Below, piece after piece: positions 1-4,589 of a DNA stretch of 5,347 nt. The position numbers were made by a program, and so were the translations under genes. The DNA is from Pseudomonadota bacterium. GTDB taxonomy: Bacteria > Pseudomonadota > Gammaproteobacteria > Xanthomonadales > Xanthomonadaceae. The stretch covers positions 1-5,347 of the forward strand of contig JAFADB010000065.1 of assembly GCA_023425225.1 (NCBI GenBank). Reading direction: 5' to 3'. How positions within the stretch are numbered: position 1 is the stretch's first letter; every line of letters begins with the position of its first letter. Below the pieces are notes generated by a model that worked only from the letters and a program-made list of their open reading frames with translations, was not told where the DNA came from and ran no database searches.

Positions 1-165
1 CGGGCACTGGTTGCGCAGCACGCCATAGCCGGCGGCCATCGGCATCGTCGGCGTCGCCCGTGCCCAGCCGCGTTCCAGCCGCAGGCAGTCGGCCGCCGCG
101 CACAGGGCCGTCGCCGGCGCGGCCAGCAGCAACACGACGGCCATCCGGAAGGTGCGTGGGCCCAT
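1..165 (-). CDS. PCu(A)C-type periplasmic copper chaperone, N-terminal part
   Basis: The 55 codons inside the window encode an exported protein whose C-terminal part runs off the left edge. Residues 1-7 are polar and basic, residues 8-22 form a hydrophobic stretch (MAVVLLLAAPATALC), and an Ala-rich region suitable for signal peptidase I follows. The mature N-terminus reads LRLERGWARATPTMPMAAGY and then GVLRNQCP. This matches the opening of the PCu(A)C/DUF461 family (a Trp-x-Arg-x-x-P strand, then xAGY and a strand ending in Asn). Family members bind Cu(I) in the periplasm and help metallate cytochrome oxidase. The usual His/Met copper ligands lie further along and cannot be checked here. In-frame ATGs exist at 177, 165 and 144, none with a good ribosome binding site; 165 is chosen because it gives a normal signal peptide. 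The gene diverges from the isomerase gene with only 38 bases between starts. Confidence 0.72.
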   Translation of the reverse strand, partial: MGPRTFRMAVVLLLAAPATALCAAADCLRLERGWARATPTMPMAAGYGVLRNQCP

Positions 166-171
166 GCCGGC

Positions 172-178
172 TATCATA
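172..178. promoter_or_regulatory. Overlapping divergent -10-like elements
   Basis: TATCAT (172-177) on the plus strand and TATGAT (178-173) on the minus strand each match the TATAAT -10 consensus at five of six positions and share five base pairs. The plus-strand element would start transcription near 184, just ahead of the ribosome binding site at 192-196. The minus-strand element would start close to 166, giving a nearly leaderless message for the copper chaperone ATG at 165. No good -35 hexamer is visible on either side, so this is only a candidate. Confidence 0.35.
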
Positions 179-191
179 GCCAGCCACACAC

Positions 192-196
192 GGGAG
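192..196 (+). promoter_or_regulatory. Ribosome binding site of the isomerase gene
   Basis: GGGAG lies 7 bases before the ATG at 204. This spacing decides for 204 over the out-of-frame ATG at 200. Confidence 0.6.
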
Positions 197-203
197 CCAA
201 TGA

Positions 204-980
204 ATGAGCACATTCGTCCAGATCCGCAACCATGGCCCGATCCGCGAAATCCGCCTGGCGCGGCCGCCGGTCAATGCGCTGGACGAAGACCTGTGCCGGG
301 CGCTGATCGCCGCGCTCGACCAGGCCATGGCCGACGACGTCCACGGCGTGGTGCTGGCGGGCGGCGAACGCATCTTCTCGGCCGGGCTGGACGTGCCACA
401 CCTGATGTCCCACGGCGATGACCGCGACCGCCTGCTCGACAGCTGGAATGCCTTCTTCGGCGTGGCGCGCACCCTGGCCGACAGCCGCGTGCCGGTGGTC
501 GCCGCATTGACCGGCCATGCCCCGGCCGGCGGCTGCGTGCTGGCGCTGTGCTGCGACTACCGGGTCATGGCGCGCAGCCCGGACCCGGCCTCGCCGTTCG
601 CCATCGGCCTGAACGAGGTCCAGGTCGGGCTGGTGGCCCCGGAGGGCATCCAGCGCCTGCTGCGCCGCGTGGTCGGCGCGCACCGTGCCGAACGCATGCT
701 GGTGGCCGGGGAGATGGTGCCGGCCGAGCGTGCGCGCGAGATCGGCCTGGTGGACGAACTGGTCGAGGGCGAACAGGTGGTGGCGCGGGCGATCATCTGG
801 CTGCAGGCGCTGCTGAAGCAGCCGCGCGCGCCCATGCTGCGGACCCGCGCCATCGCCCGCGCCGAAGTCAGCCAGGCCCTGCATCCCGAGCTGATCGGCC
901 TGGAGCGCTTCGTCGACAGCTGGTACGAGGCCGATACCCAGCAGGCCCTGCACGCGCTGCTGGAAAAGCTGAAGAAATAG
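204..980 (+). CDS. Delta3,delta2-enoyl-CoA isomerase (crotonase superfamily)
   Basis: This 258-residue cytoplasmic protein has the crotonase fold at the family's usual length. Oxyanion-hole segments are FSAGLD (residues 58-63) and HAPAGGC (105-111). In enoyl-CoA hydratases a Glu follows GGGC and a second sits in the PEI(x)LG motif. Here the first is Val112 (GGCVLALCCDYR), while the second is kept as Glu138 in GLNEVQVGL. One retained Glu, together with the strings PAGGC, CDYR and GLNE-Q-G, is the pattern of mitochondrial-type ECI1/DCI isomerases. These shift a 3-cis or 3-trans double bond to 2-trans so that unsaturated fatty acids can complete beta-oxidation. An automatic pipeline would probably label it 'enoyl-CoA hydratase/isomerase'. 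GGGAG 7 bases upstream supports the ATG at 204. It appears monocistronic: the copper chaperone diverges on its left and the DUF1684 gene converges on its right. I am sure of the superfamily and fairly sure of isomerase activity. Confidence 0.85.
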   Translation: MSTFVQIRNHGPIREIRLARPPVNALDEDLCRALIAALDQAMADDVHGVVLAGGERIFSAGLDVPHLMSHGDDRDRLLDSWNAFFGVARTLADSRVPVVAALTGHAPAGGCVLALCCDYRVMARSPDPASPFAIGLNEVQVGLVAPEGIQRLLRRVVGAHRAERMLVAGEMVPAERAREIGLVDELVEGEQVVARAIIWLQALLKQPRAPMLRTRAIARAEVSQALHPELIGLERFVDSWYEADTQQALHALLEKLKK

Positions 981-1161
981 GCCCCTTCCGCAACCGGCGG
1001 CGCAGGCGTCCGGGCCTGCGTTCGCAGCAGGCGCAGGCCCAAGGGCTGGGGGAAAGACGAGCCGGCGTGCTCCTGCCTGATGCGCCTGCCCTGCCCCTGC
1101 CGGGCACCACGACCACGAATCGGGCGCGCGCGGACCAGCCCGGTACCGCGAACGCACCGGT
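981..1161. other. Convergent intergenic spacer
   Basis: This spacer lies between the convergent stop codons of the isomerase and DUF1684 genes. It holds the overlapping hairpins at 1001-1040. It also has a short palindrome CGGTACCG (1141-1148) beside the DUF1684 stop. I see no convincing gene and no T-rich terminator tail on either strand. Confidence 0.6.
1001..1040. terminator. Overlapping, mutually exclusive hairpins; possible convergent terminator
   Basis: CGCAGGC (1001-1007) and GCCTGCG (1014-1020) form a perfect 7-bp stem with a 6-base loop. The second arm can instead pair with a downstream copy: GGGCCTGCG (1012-1020) with CGCAGGCCC (1032-1040), a perfect 9-bp stem with an 11-base loop. 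It starts 20 bases after the isomerase stop, where a terminator is expected, and could act from both directions between the converging genes. No run of T follows on either strand, so a standard Rho-independent mechanism is uncertain. Confidence 0.4.
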
Positions 1162-2106
1162 TCAGTGCGCCAGCGGATAGGTTTTCTCGCCGGCCTCGAC
1201 GCGCAGGTCCAGGCGGTTCTCCGGCGGCGCGGTCGGGCATACGACATGCCCGTTCAACGCGCACGGCGGGTTCTGCGCCTTGTTGAAATCCAGCACCAGC
1301 CTGCCGTCGCGCGGCGGCGGCGCATACAGGAACCGCCCGCCGCCATAGGTTTCCTTGCCGCTGGTGCGGTCGGCGAGGATGAAGAACAGTGCCTCGTCGC
1401 CCTCCTGCAGGATCGGCCGCAGCGTGTAGCGCCGGCCGCCGCGCTCGAACTGCGCCTGCCCCGGCACCTTCGCCGGCTCCAGCGTGCCGTTGCTGGTCAG
1501 CAGGTCGATCCGCACCGGCTCCGGATAGGCATGCCAGTCCGCCTCGATGCGCCACGATGGATCGACCGGGAAATGTGGCACGCCCTTGAACGCCTGCAGC
1601 GACGGCGATTGCGGATCGCGGAAGCGCCAGCCATGGATGTCGCCGGTCTTCACCACATAGAACCGCCGTGGCCCGGCCTCGATGCGGGTCGGGCCGCCCT
1701 CGTCCAGTTGCGTCAGCAGCGGCAGCGAACGGAATGGCCGGCCATCCACCGTCACGCCACTGCCGGGCTCGGCGTCGAAGCGCAGCGCGCCATCGGTGCC
1801 CAGGTGCAGCACGCCCCATTTCGCCGGTCCGCCGGGCACGACGATGTCGTTGCCGGCCGCGCTGCCGACGCTGTGCGACCCCATGGAGACCTGTCCCGAA
1901 CCGGCGAAGCTGAGCCAGCCGTCCGGGTCGCGCAGCGCCTCGGCGCGTTCGTTGCGCCACTGCTCCACCGAATCCAGATAGGCCTGGTCGCCGGCCGGCG
2001 GCACCGCGTCGGCGGGCGTCGCGGAGGGAGCACGGCCCGGCGAGCAGGCGCCGAGCATGAACGAGACGACTACGGCGGCGGGGATCAGCAGGGTGACGGG
2101 TTTCAT
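1162..2106 (-). CDS. DUF1684 family lipoprotein
   Basis: The protein has 314 residues. The N-terminus MKPVTLLIPAAVVVSFMLGAC is a lipoprotein signal with lipobox LGAC (residues 18-21); Ser at +2 suggests the outer membrane. A Pro/Ala/Gly-rich tether follows (22-40). The C-terminal signature of DUF1684 is clear: GGGRFLYAPPP (255-265), LVLDFNKAQNPPC (270-282), a second Cys at 290, then PPENRLDLRVEAGEKTY (294-310). The middle of the protein (about 75-122, with SVGSAAGNDIVVP and GSGVTVDG) resembles an FHA-type beta-sandwich. No catalytic activity is established for this family to my knowledge, and I do not propose one. Cys282 and Cys290 could form a disulfide in the periplasm. The frame stays open far upstream of 2106, but this ATG is chosen because it begins a textbook lipoprotein signal. 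No strong ribosome binding site is visible. It is divergent from tesB and convergent with the isomerase gene. Confidence 0.87.
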   Translation of the reverse strand: MKPVTLLIPAAVVVSFMLGACSPGRAPSATPADAVPPAGDQAYLDSVEQWRNERAEALRDPDGWLSFAGSGQVSMGSHSVGSAAGNDIVVPGGPAKWGVLHLGTDGALRFDAEPGSGVTVDGRPFRSLPLLTQLDEGGPTRIEAGPRRFYVVKTGDIHGWRFRDPQSPSLQAFKGVPHFPVDPSWRIEADWHAYPEPVRIDLLTSNGTLEPAKVPGQAQFERGGRRYTLRPILQEGDEALFFILADRTSGKETYGGGRFLYAPPPRDGRLVLDFNKAQNPPCALNGHVVCPTAPPENRLDLRVEAGEKTYPLAH

Positions 2107-2133
2107 GACAGCCGGCGGCGGGAACGACGCTCC

Positions 2134-2162
2134 AAGATAGGCCGAGGGCCGGACCAAGTGAA
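2134..2162 (-). promoter_or_regulatory. Weak candidate promoter for the DUF1684 gene
   Basis: Read on the minus strand, TTCACT (2162-2157) and TATCTT (2139-2134) are separated by 17 bases. Each matches the sigma-70 consensus at four of six positions. Transcription would begin about 20 bases before the ATG at 2106. With matches this modest, chance is a real alternative. Confidence 0.25.
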
Positions 2163-2260
2163 ATAGCCGTTGCGCAGCAGGTCGCGCGGTCGGGCCATGA
2201 ACGGTGCAGTCGGCGGGACGGCCAGCGCAGGACCCGCGAAGGCAGCACGGAAGCGGCCGG

Positions 2261-2268
2261 TATAAAAT
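2261..2268 (+). promoter_or_regulatory. Candidate -10 box of the tesB transcription unit
   Basis: TATAAAAT is the most A/T-rich octamer in this very GC-rich spacer. It sits about 30 bases before the TTG start of tesB, so a transcript starting near 2275 would have a short leader of about 25 bases. No clear -35 hexamer is visible 16-18 bases upstream. It would drive tesB and the gene behind it. Confidence 0.45.
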
Positions 2269-2287
2269 CCCGCGTTCCCCGCTTTCC

Positions 2288-2290
2288 AGG
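2288..2290 (+). promoter_or_regulatory. Ribosome binding site deciding the TTG start of tesB
   Basis: A short AGG core lies 8 bases before the TTG at 2299. It is weak, but it is the only purine core correctly placed for that start. The alternative GTG at 2323 has no visible core in front of it. Confidence 0.4.
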
Positions 2291-2298
2291 TCCCGCCC

Positions 2299-3207
2299 TT
2301 GTCCGCCAGCGCCGAACCCGTCGTGTCCGAACTCGTCGACCTGCTCACCCTGGAGCGGCTCGAAGACAACCTGTTCCGCGGCCAGAGCCGCGACATCGGC
2401 ACCAAGTACGTGTTCGGCGGCCAGGTGCTGGGACAGGCGCTCTCGGCCGCGCAGGCCACGGTCGACAACGGTCGCCGCGTGCACTCGCTGCACGCCTATT
2501 TCCTGCGCGCCGGCAACATCGACCATCCCATCGTCTACGACGTCGACCGCACCCGCGACGGCGGCAGCTTCTCGGTGCGCCGGGTCACCGCGATCCAGCA
2601 CGGCAAGGTGATCTTCTTCTGCGCGGCCTCGTTCCAGGGCGAGGAAGGCGGCGCCGAACACCAGGCGCAGATGCCCGACGTGCCGCCGCCGGAGGACATC
2701 GATCCCTCGCCCGCGGTGGCGCCGGAGGTGCTGGCCCGGTTGCCGACCAAGGTGCAGCGCTGGCTGCAGCGCGGCGGCCCGTTCGAGTTCCGCCACGTGC
2801 ATCCGCGCGACGAGCTCGCCCCGCCGCGACGCCCGCCCTTCCACCAGGTGTGGATGCGGCTGAACGAGCCGGTTGGCGACTCGCCGGAGCTCAACCAGGC
2901 GTTGCTGGCATACGCCTCGGATTTCCACCTGCTGGGCACGGCCACCTTCCCGCACGGCATCAGCTACTACATGCCCAACGTGCAGATGGCCTCGCTCGAC
3001 CACGCGCTGTGGTTCCATCGCCCGTTCCGCGTGGACGAGTGGATGCTGTATTCGCTCGACAGCCCCAGCGCGCAGAATTCCCGCGGCCTGGCGCGCGGCC
3101 AGTTCTTCGACCGCGATGGCCGGCTGATCGCCAGCACCGCGCAGGAAGGCCTGATCCGCGTGGTCCACGACAGCGAAAGCGCCGCCGCCGTGCCGGCCAG
3201 GGACTAG
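2299..3207 (+). CDS. tesB: Acyl-CoA thioesterase II
   Basis: The protein has 302 residues, close to the E. coli TesB length, and shows the double-hotdog pattern. The first hotdog contains LFRGQS (25-30), VFGGQVLGQAL (38-48), VHSLHAYFLRAG (61-72) and the RDGGSFSVRRV stretch (86-96). The second has YASDFHLL (205-212), SLDHALWFHRPF (232-243), RGLARGQFF (262-270) and STAQEG (279-284). The E. coli catalytic triad Asp204/Thr228/Gln278 corresponds to Asp208, Ser232 and Gln282, so Thr is replaced by Ser, a conservative change. It hydrolyses medium- and long-chain acyl-CoA to free acid and CoA in the cytoplasm. It probably relieves beta-oxidation of stalled or excess acyl-CoAs. No in-frame ATG precedes the conserved region; TTG at 2299 has an AGG 8 bases upstream and GTG at 2323 is the alternative. 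The next gene starts 2 bases after the stop, so the two are almost certainly co-transcribed. Confidence 0.95.
   Translation: MSASAEPVVSELVDLLTLERLEDNLFRGQSRDIGTKYVFGGQVLGQALSAAQATVDNGRRVHSLHAYFLRAGNIDHPIVYDVDRTRDGGSFSVRRVTAIQHGKVIFFCAASFQGEEGGAEHQAQMPDVPPPEDIDPSPAVAPEVLARLPTKVQRWLQRGGPFEFRHVHPRDELAPPRRPPFHQVWMRLNEPVGDSPELNQALLAYASDFHLLGTATFPHGISYYMPNVQMASLDHALWFHRPFRVDEWMLYSLDSPSAQNSRGLARGQFFDRDGRLIASTAQEGLIRVVHDSESAAAVPARD
3199..3203 (+). promoter_or_regulatory. Ribosome binding site inside the end of tesB
   Basis: AGGGA lies within the last codons of tesB, 6 bases before the ATG at 3210. Its position suggests that translation of the downstream gene is coupled to that of tesB. Confidence 0.5.
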
Positions 3208-3209
3208 GC

Positions 3210-3710
3210 ATGCGGCAGATCTTCAGCAGCCAGCGGGTGGAAACGGCGGAAGGCGTGGCGCAGCTGCTGCGCGAGGCCGGCATCGAGGTGCGCGTCAGCA
3301 ACGGGCGTTCCTACCGCAGCCGCCGCAGCGGCCAGTTCAGCTACCTCGACCCGGTCGATCCGCGCACGCTGCCGACGGTATGGATCGTGCGCGCCGACGA
3401 CCAGCCGCGCGCGCGCGCGTTGCTGCGCGACGCCAAGCTGCTGGACACCACCCGCCGCGACCTGCCCGAGGCGCACTACAGCTTTCGCGAGGAAGCCGAT
3501 GCGTCCCCGCGCGCGCCGGCCTGGGCCTGGCGCATCCGCATCGTCCTGCTGCTGGTGATCGGTGCGGTGGCGCTGTTCATCGTATTGCGCCATCGCGGGC
3601 TGCAACCACCGGCGCCGGCCGCCGTGCCCGCGCAATCCGCGCCGCAACAGGAGCCGGAACCGCAGGACGATTCGCGCGTGCGCATCCAGCCGGTGCAGCC
3701 GGACCGCTGA
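3210..3710 (+). CDS. Membrane-anchored DUF2007-like 'putative signal transducing' protein
   Basis: The 166-residue protein has three parts. Residues 1-90 form a small alpha/beta domain beginning MRQIFSSQRVETAEGVAQLL, with GIEVRVSNGRSY (24-35) and VWIVRADDQPRARALL (57-72). This is the layout of the DUF2007/PF09413 'putative signal transducing protein' family; Xanthomonas relatives have, as I recall, been called 'pathogenicity-like protein'. Residues 110-126 (RIVLLLVIGAVALFIVL) form a single transmembrane helix. The tail (131-166) is rich in Pro, Gln, Ala and Glu and probably disordered. Basic residues flank the helix on both sides, so topology is ambiguous; I favour a cytoplasmic N-domain. The biochemical role of the family is unknown to me. 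The reading frame is open far upstream, but that part overlaps tesB; the ATG at 3210 is right because it has an AGGGA and starts the conserved domain. It is the second gene of the tesB unit, followed by a terminator hairpin. Confidence 0.75.
   Translation: MRQIFSSQRVETAEGVAQLLREAGIEVRVSNGRSYRSRRSGQFSYLDPVDPRTLPTVWIVRADDQPRARALLRDAKLLDTTRRDLPEAHYSFREEADASPRAPAWAWRIRIVLLLVIGAVALFIVLRHRGLQPPAPAAVPAQSAPQQEPEPQDDSRVRIQPVQPDR
3406..3419. repeat. (CG)7 dinucleotide tract inside the membrane-protein gene
   Basis: Seven uninterrupted CG units lie in codons for PRARAL in the DUF2007-like gene. Gain or loss of a unit would shift the frame before the transmembrane helix. In DNA this rich in GC it may be only the codon pattern of alternating Arg and Ala. 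Confidence 0.5.
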
Positions 3711-3727
3711 GCAACCCCCGCATACGG

Positions 3728-3757
3728 ACGCAGCCCCGGAGGAATCCGGGGCTGCGT
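3728..3757 (+). terminator. Terminator hairpin after the tesB unit
   Basis: ACGCAGCCCCGGA (3728-3740) and TCCGGGGCTGCGT (3745-3757) form a perfect 13-bp stem with a GGAA loop, starting 17 bases after the stop codon at 3710. The tail TTGT is a poor U-tract on the plus strand, and the minus-strand tail is poorer still. It lies between two convergent genes and could serve the EF-hand gene as well. Hairpins with this GCAGCCCCGG core are familiar behind genes in the Xanthomonadaceae. Confidence 0.8.
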
Positions 3758-3804
3758 TGTCGATCGGCGCCTTTGTTGCTCGTCTTGCTGCGTACTACGT
3801 GCCT

Positions 3805-4404
3805 TTACTGCTGGGCCGCCGGCGCGGCCGGCTTCGCCGCCTTCGGCGGACGCGGACGATCGAACCCAGCACGCTTGGCCGAGGCGGCATCGAACTCGGC
3901 CTTGCTCAGCTTGCCATCCTTGTCGGTGTCGGCCTCGGCGAACCAGCGGTCGCGGTGCTGCTGCGCGCGGGCCTGGAAATCGGCCTTGTCGATGAAGCCG
4001 TCCTTGTTGGCATCCATCGCATCGAAGCGCTCGGCGAACTTCGCGTCGGCCTTGGCCTCGTCGCGGCTGACGCGGCCGTCCTTGTTGGTATCGAGCCGGG
4101 CGAGGAAGCCACCCTCGTGCCCGCCCGGCTTGCGCGCGCCCGGGCCGCGGTTCCCGTGCCGGCCCTGGCGCAGTTCCTCGCGCGAAAGCTTGCCGTCCTT
4201 GTCCTTGTCCAGAGTATCGAAGGCGCTGGCCAGGCGCGGGCTGGCGGCCGCTTCGCTGCGGTCGATGAAGCCGTCGCCGTTCTTGTCCAGCGAGGCCAGG
4301 CCATGGCGCTGCGGGTCTGGCTTGGCGGCCAGGGTGGCGGCGAACGCGCAGGCGGAAAGCGCGGCCAGCACGGCCAGGGCGATCAGGGGGGTGCGATGGG
4401 TCAT
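3805..4404 (-). CDS. Exported protein with five EF-hand calcium-binding loops
   Basis: The protein has 199 residues. Residues 5-27 are a signal sequence; LSAC (16-19) looks like a lipobox, while CAFA (19-22) would suit signal peptidase I, so it is a lipoprotein or a soluble periplasmic protein. Five 12-residue EF-hand loops follow: DKNGDGFIDRSE (40-51), DKDKDGKLSREE (66-77), DTNKDGRVSRDE (105-116), DANKDGFIDKAD (131-142) and DTDKDGKLSKAE (159-170). Each has Asp at position 1 and Asp-Gly at 5-6; position 12 is Glu in all but the fourth, which has Asp. Loops 1-2 and 3-4 are each 26 residues apart, like paired EF-hands. A Gly/Arg/His-rich linker (about 80-99) separates the pairs, and the C-terminus is a Lys/Pro/Ala tail. 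It probably binds Ca2+ in the envelope; partner and purpose are unknown. ATG 4404 has a GGAG 8 bases upstream and gives the signal peptide directly, unlike the upstream ATG at 4473. Confidence 0.9.
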   Translation of the reverse strand: MTHRTPLIALAVLAALSACAFAATLAAKPDPQRHGLASLDKNGDGFIDRSEAAASPRLASAFDTLDKDKDGKLSREELRQGRHGNRGPGARKPGGHEGGFLARLDTNKDGRVSRDEAKADAKFAERFDAMDANKDGFIDKADFQARAQQHRDRWFAEADTDKDGKLSKAEFDAASAKRAGFDRPRPPKAAKPAAPAAQQ

Positions 4405-4412
4405 GGAACTTG

Positions 4413-4416
4413 CTCC
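4413..4416 (-). promoter_or_regulatory. Ribosome binding site of the EF-hand gene
   Basis: On the minus strand GGAG lies 8 bases before the ATG at 4404. It decides for this start over the in-frame ATG at 4473. Confidence 0.6.
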
Positions 4417-4489
4417 GTGTGTCTGGGAAAGCGGATTCCCGCGCGGGGCGCGGATGTCGATGGCAGGACGCATGCCGTGCCAGTGATGA

Positions 4490-4520
4490 GGTCAACGGGC
4501 CGCGGCCGGCACGGTTGACC
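4490..4520. repeat. Inverted repeat GGTCAAC-N17-GTTGACC with outward -35-like boxes
   Basis: The 7-bp arms at 4490-4496 and 4514-4520 are perfect. Each contains TTGACC, a five-of-six match to the -35 consensus, facing outward: 4515-4520 towards bpt on the plus strand and 4495-4490 towards the EF-hand gene on the minus strand. The interior holds the palindrome GGCCGCGGCC (4498-4507). No good -10 lies 16-18 bases beyond either box, so it could equally be an operator or chance. Confidence 0.35.
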
Positions 4521-4589
4521 GGCACCCGGACGCGTTCATCGGGCGGACAGTCGCGCCGGCTGCGACGTGCTGGCGCTATGCTGCCGGCC

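Larger units (their letters stand above)
2107..2298. other. Divergent intergenic spacer between the DUF1684 gene and tesB
   Basis: These 192 bases separate two divergent starts. They carry a candidate promoter for each direction (2134-2162 on the minus strand, 2261-2268 on the plus strand). I see no convincing small gene in between. Confidence 0.6.
4405..4589. other. Divergent intergenic spacer between the EF-hand gene and bpt
   Basis: These 185 bases hold the ribosome binding site of the EF-hand gene, a small hairpin-forming repeat in its probable leader (GGGAA 4425-4429 with TTCCC 4436-4440), and the inverted repeat at 4490-4520. No convincing -10 box or small gene is visible. Confidence 0.55.

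Noticed and set aside
174..1247. 357-codon minus-strand frame opposite the isomerase
   Set aside because: Antisense shadow of a well-supported gene; no recognisable motif and biased composition.
557..2248. 563-codon open frame on the minus strand
   Set aside because: It overlaps the isomerase and DUF1684 genes in another frame, and its translation is Arg/Ala/Gly/Pro-rich with no domain pattern, as expected in very GC-rich DNA.
2107..3168. Upstream extension of the DUF1684 frame, giving 668 codons
   Set aside because: The extension lies antisense to tesB and has no family pattern. The ATG at 2106 begins a proper lipoprotein signal.
2850..3209. 5' extension of the DUF2007-like frame into tesB
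   Set aside because: The extension is out-of-frame tesB sequence. The conserved N-terminus starts at 3210 with a ribosome binding site in front.
4405..4411. GGAACTT, resembling a sigma-E -35 box
   Set aside because: It points towards bpt, lies in the EF-hand leader, and no matching -10 element occurs at the required spacing.
4405..4473. Earlier EF-hand start at 4473
   Set aside because: It would put 23 polar residues before the signal peptide and has no ribosome binding site as good as the GGAG before 4404.
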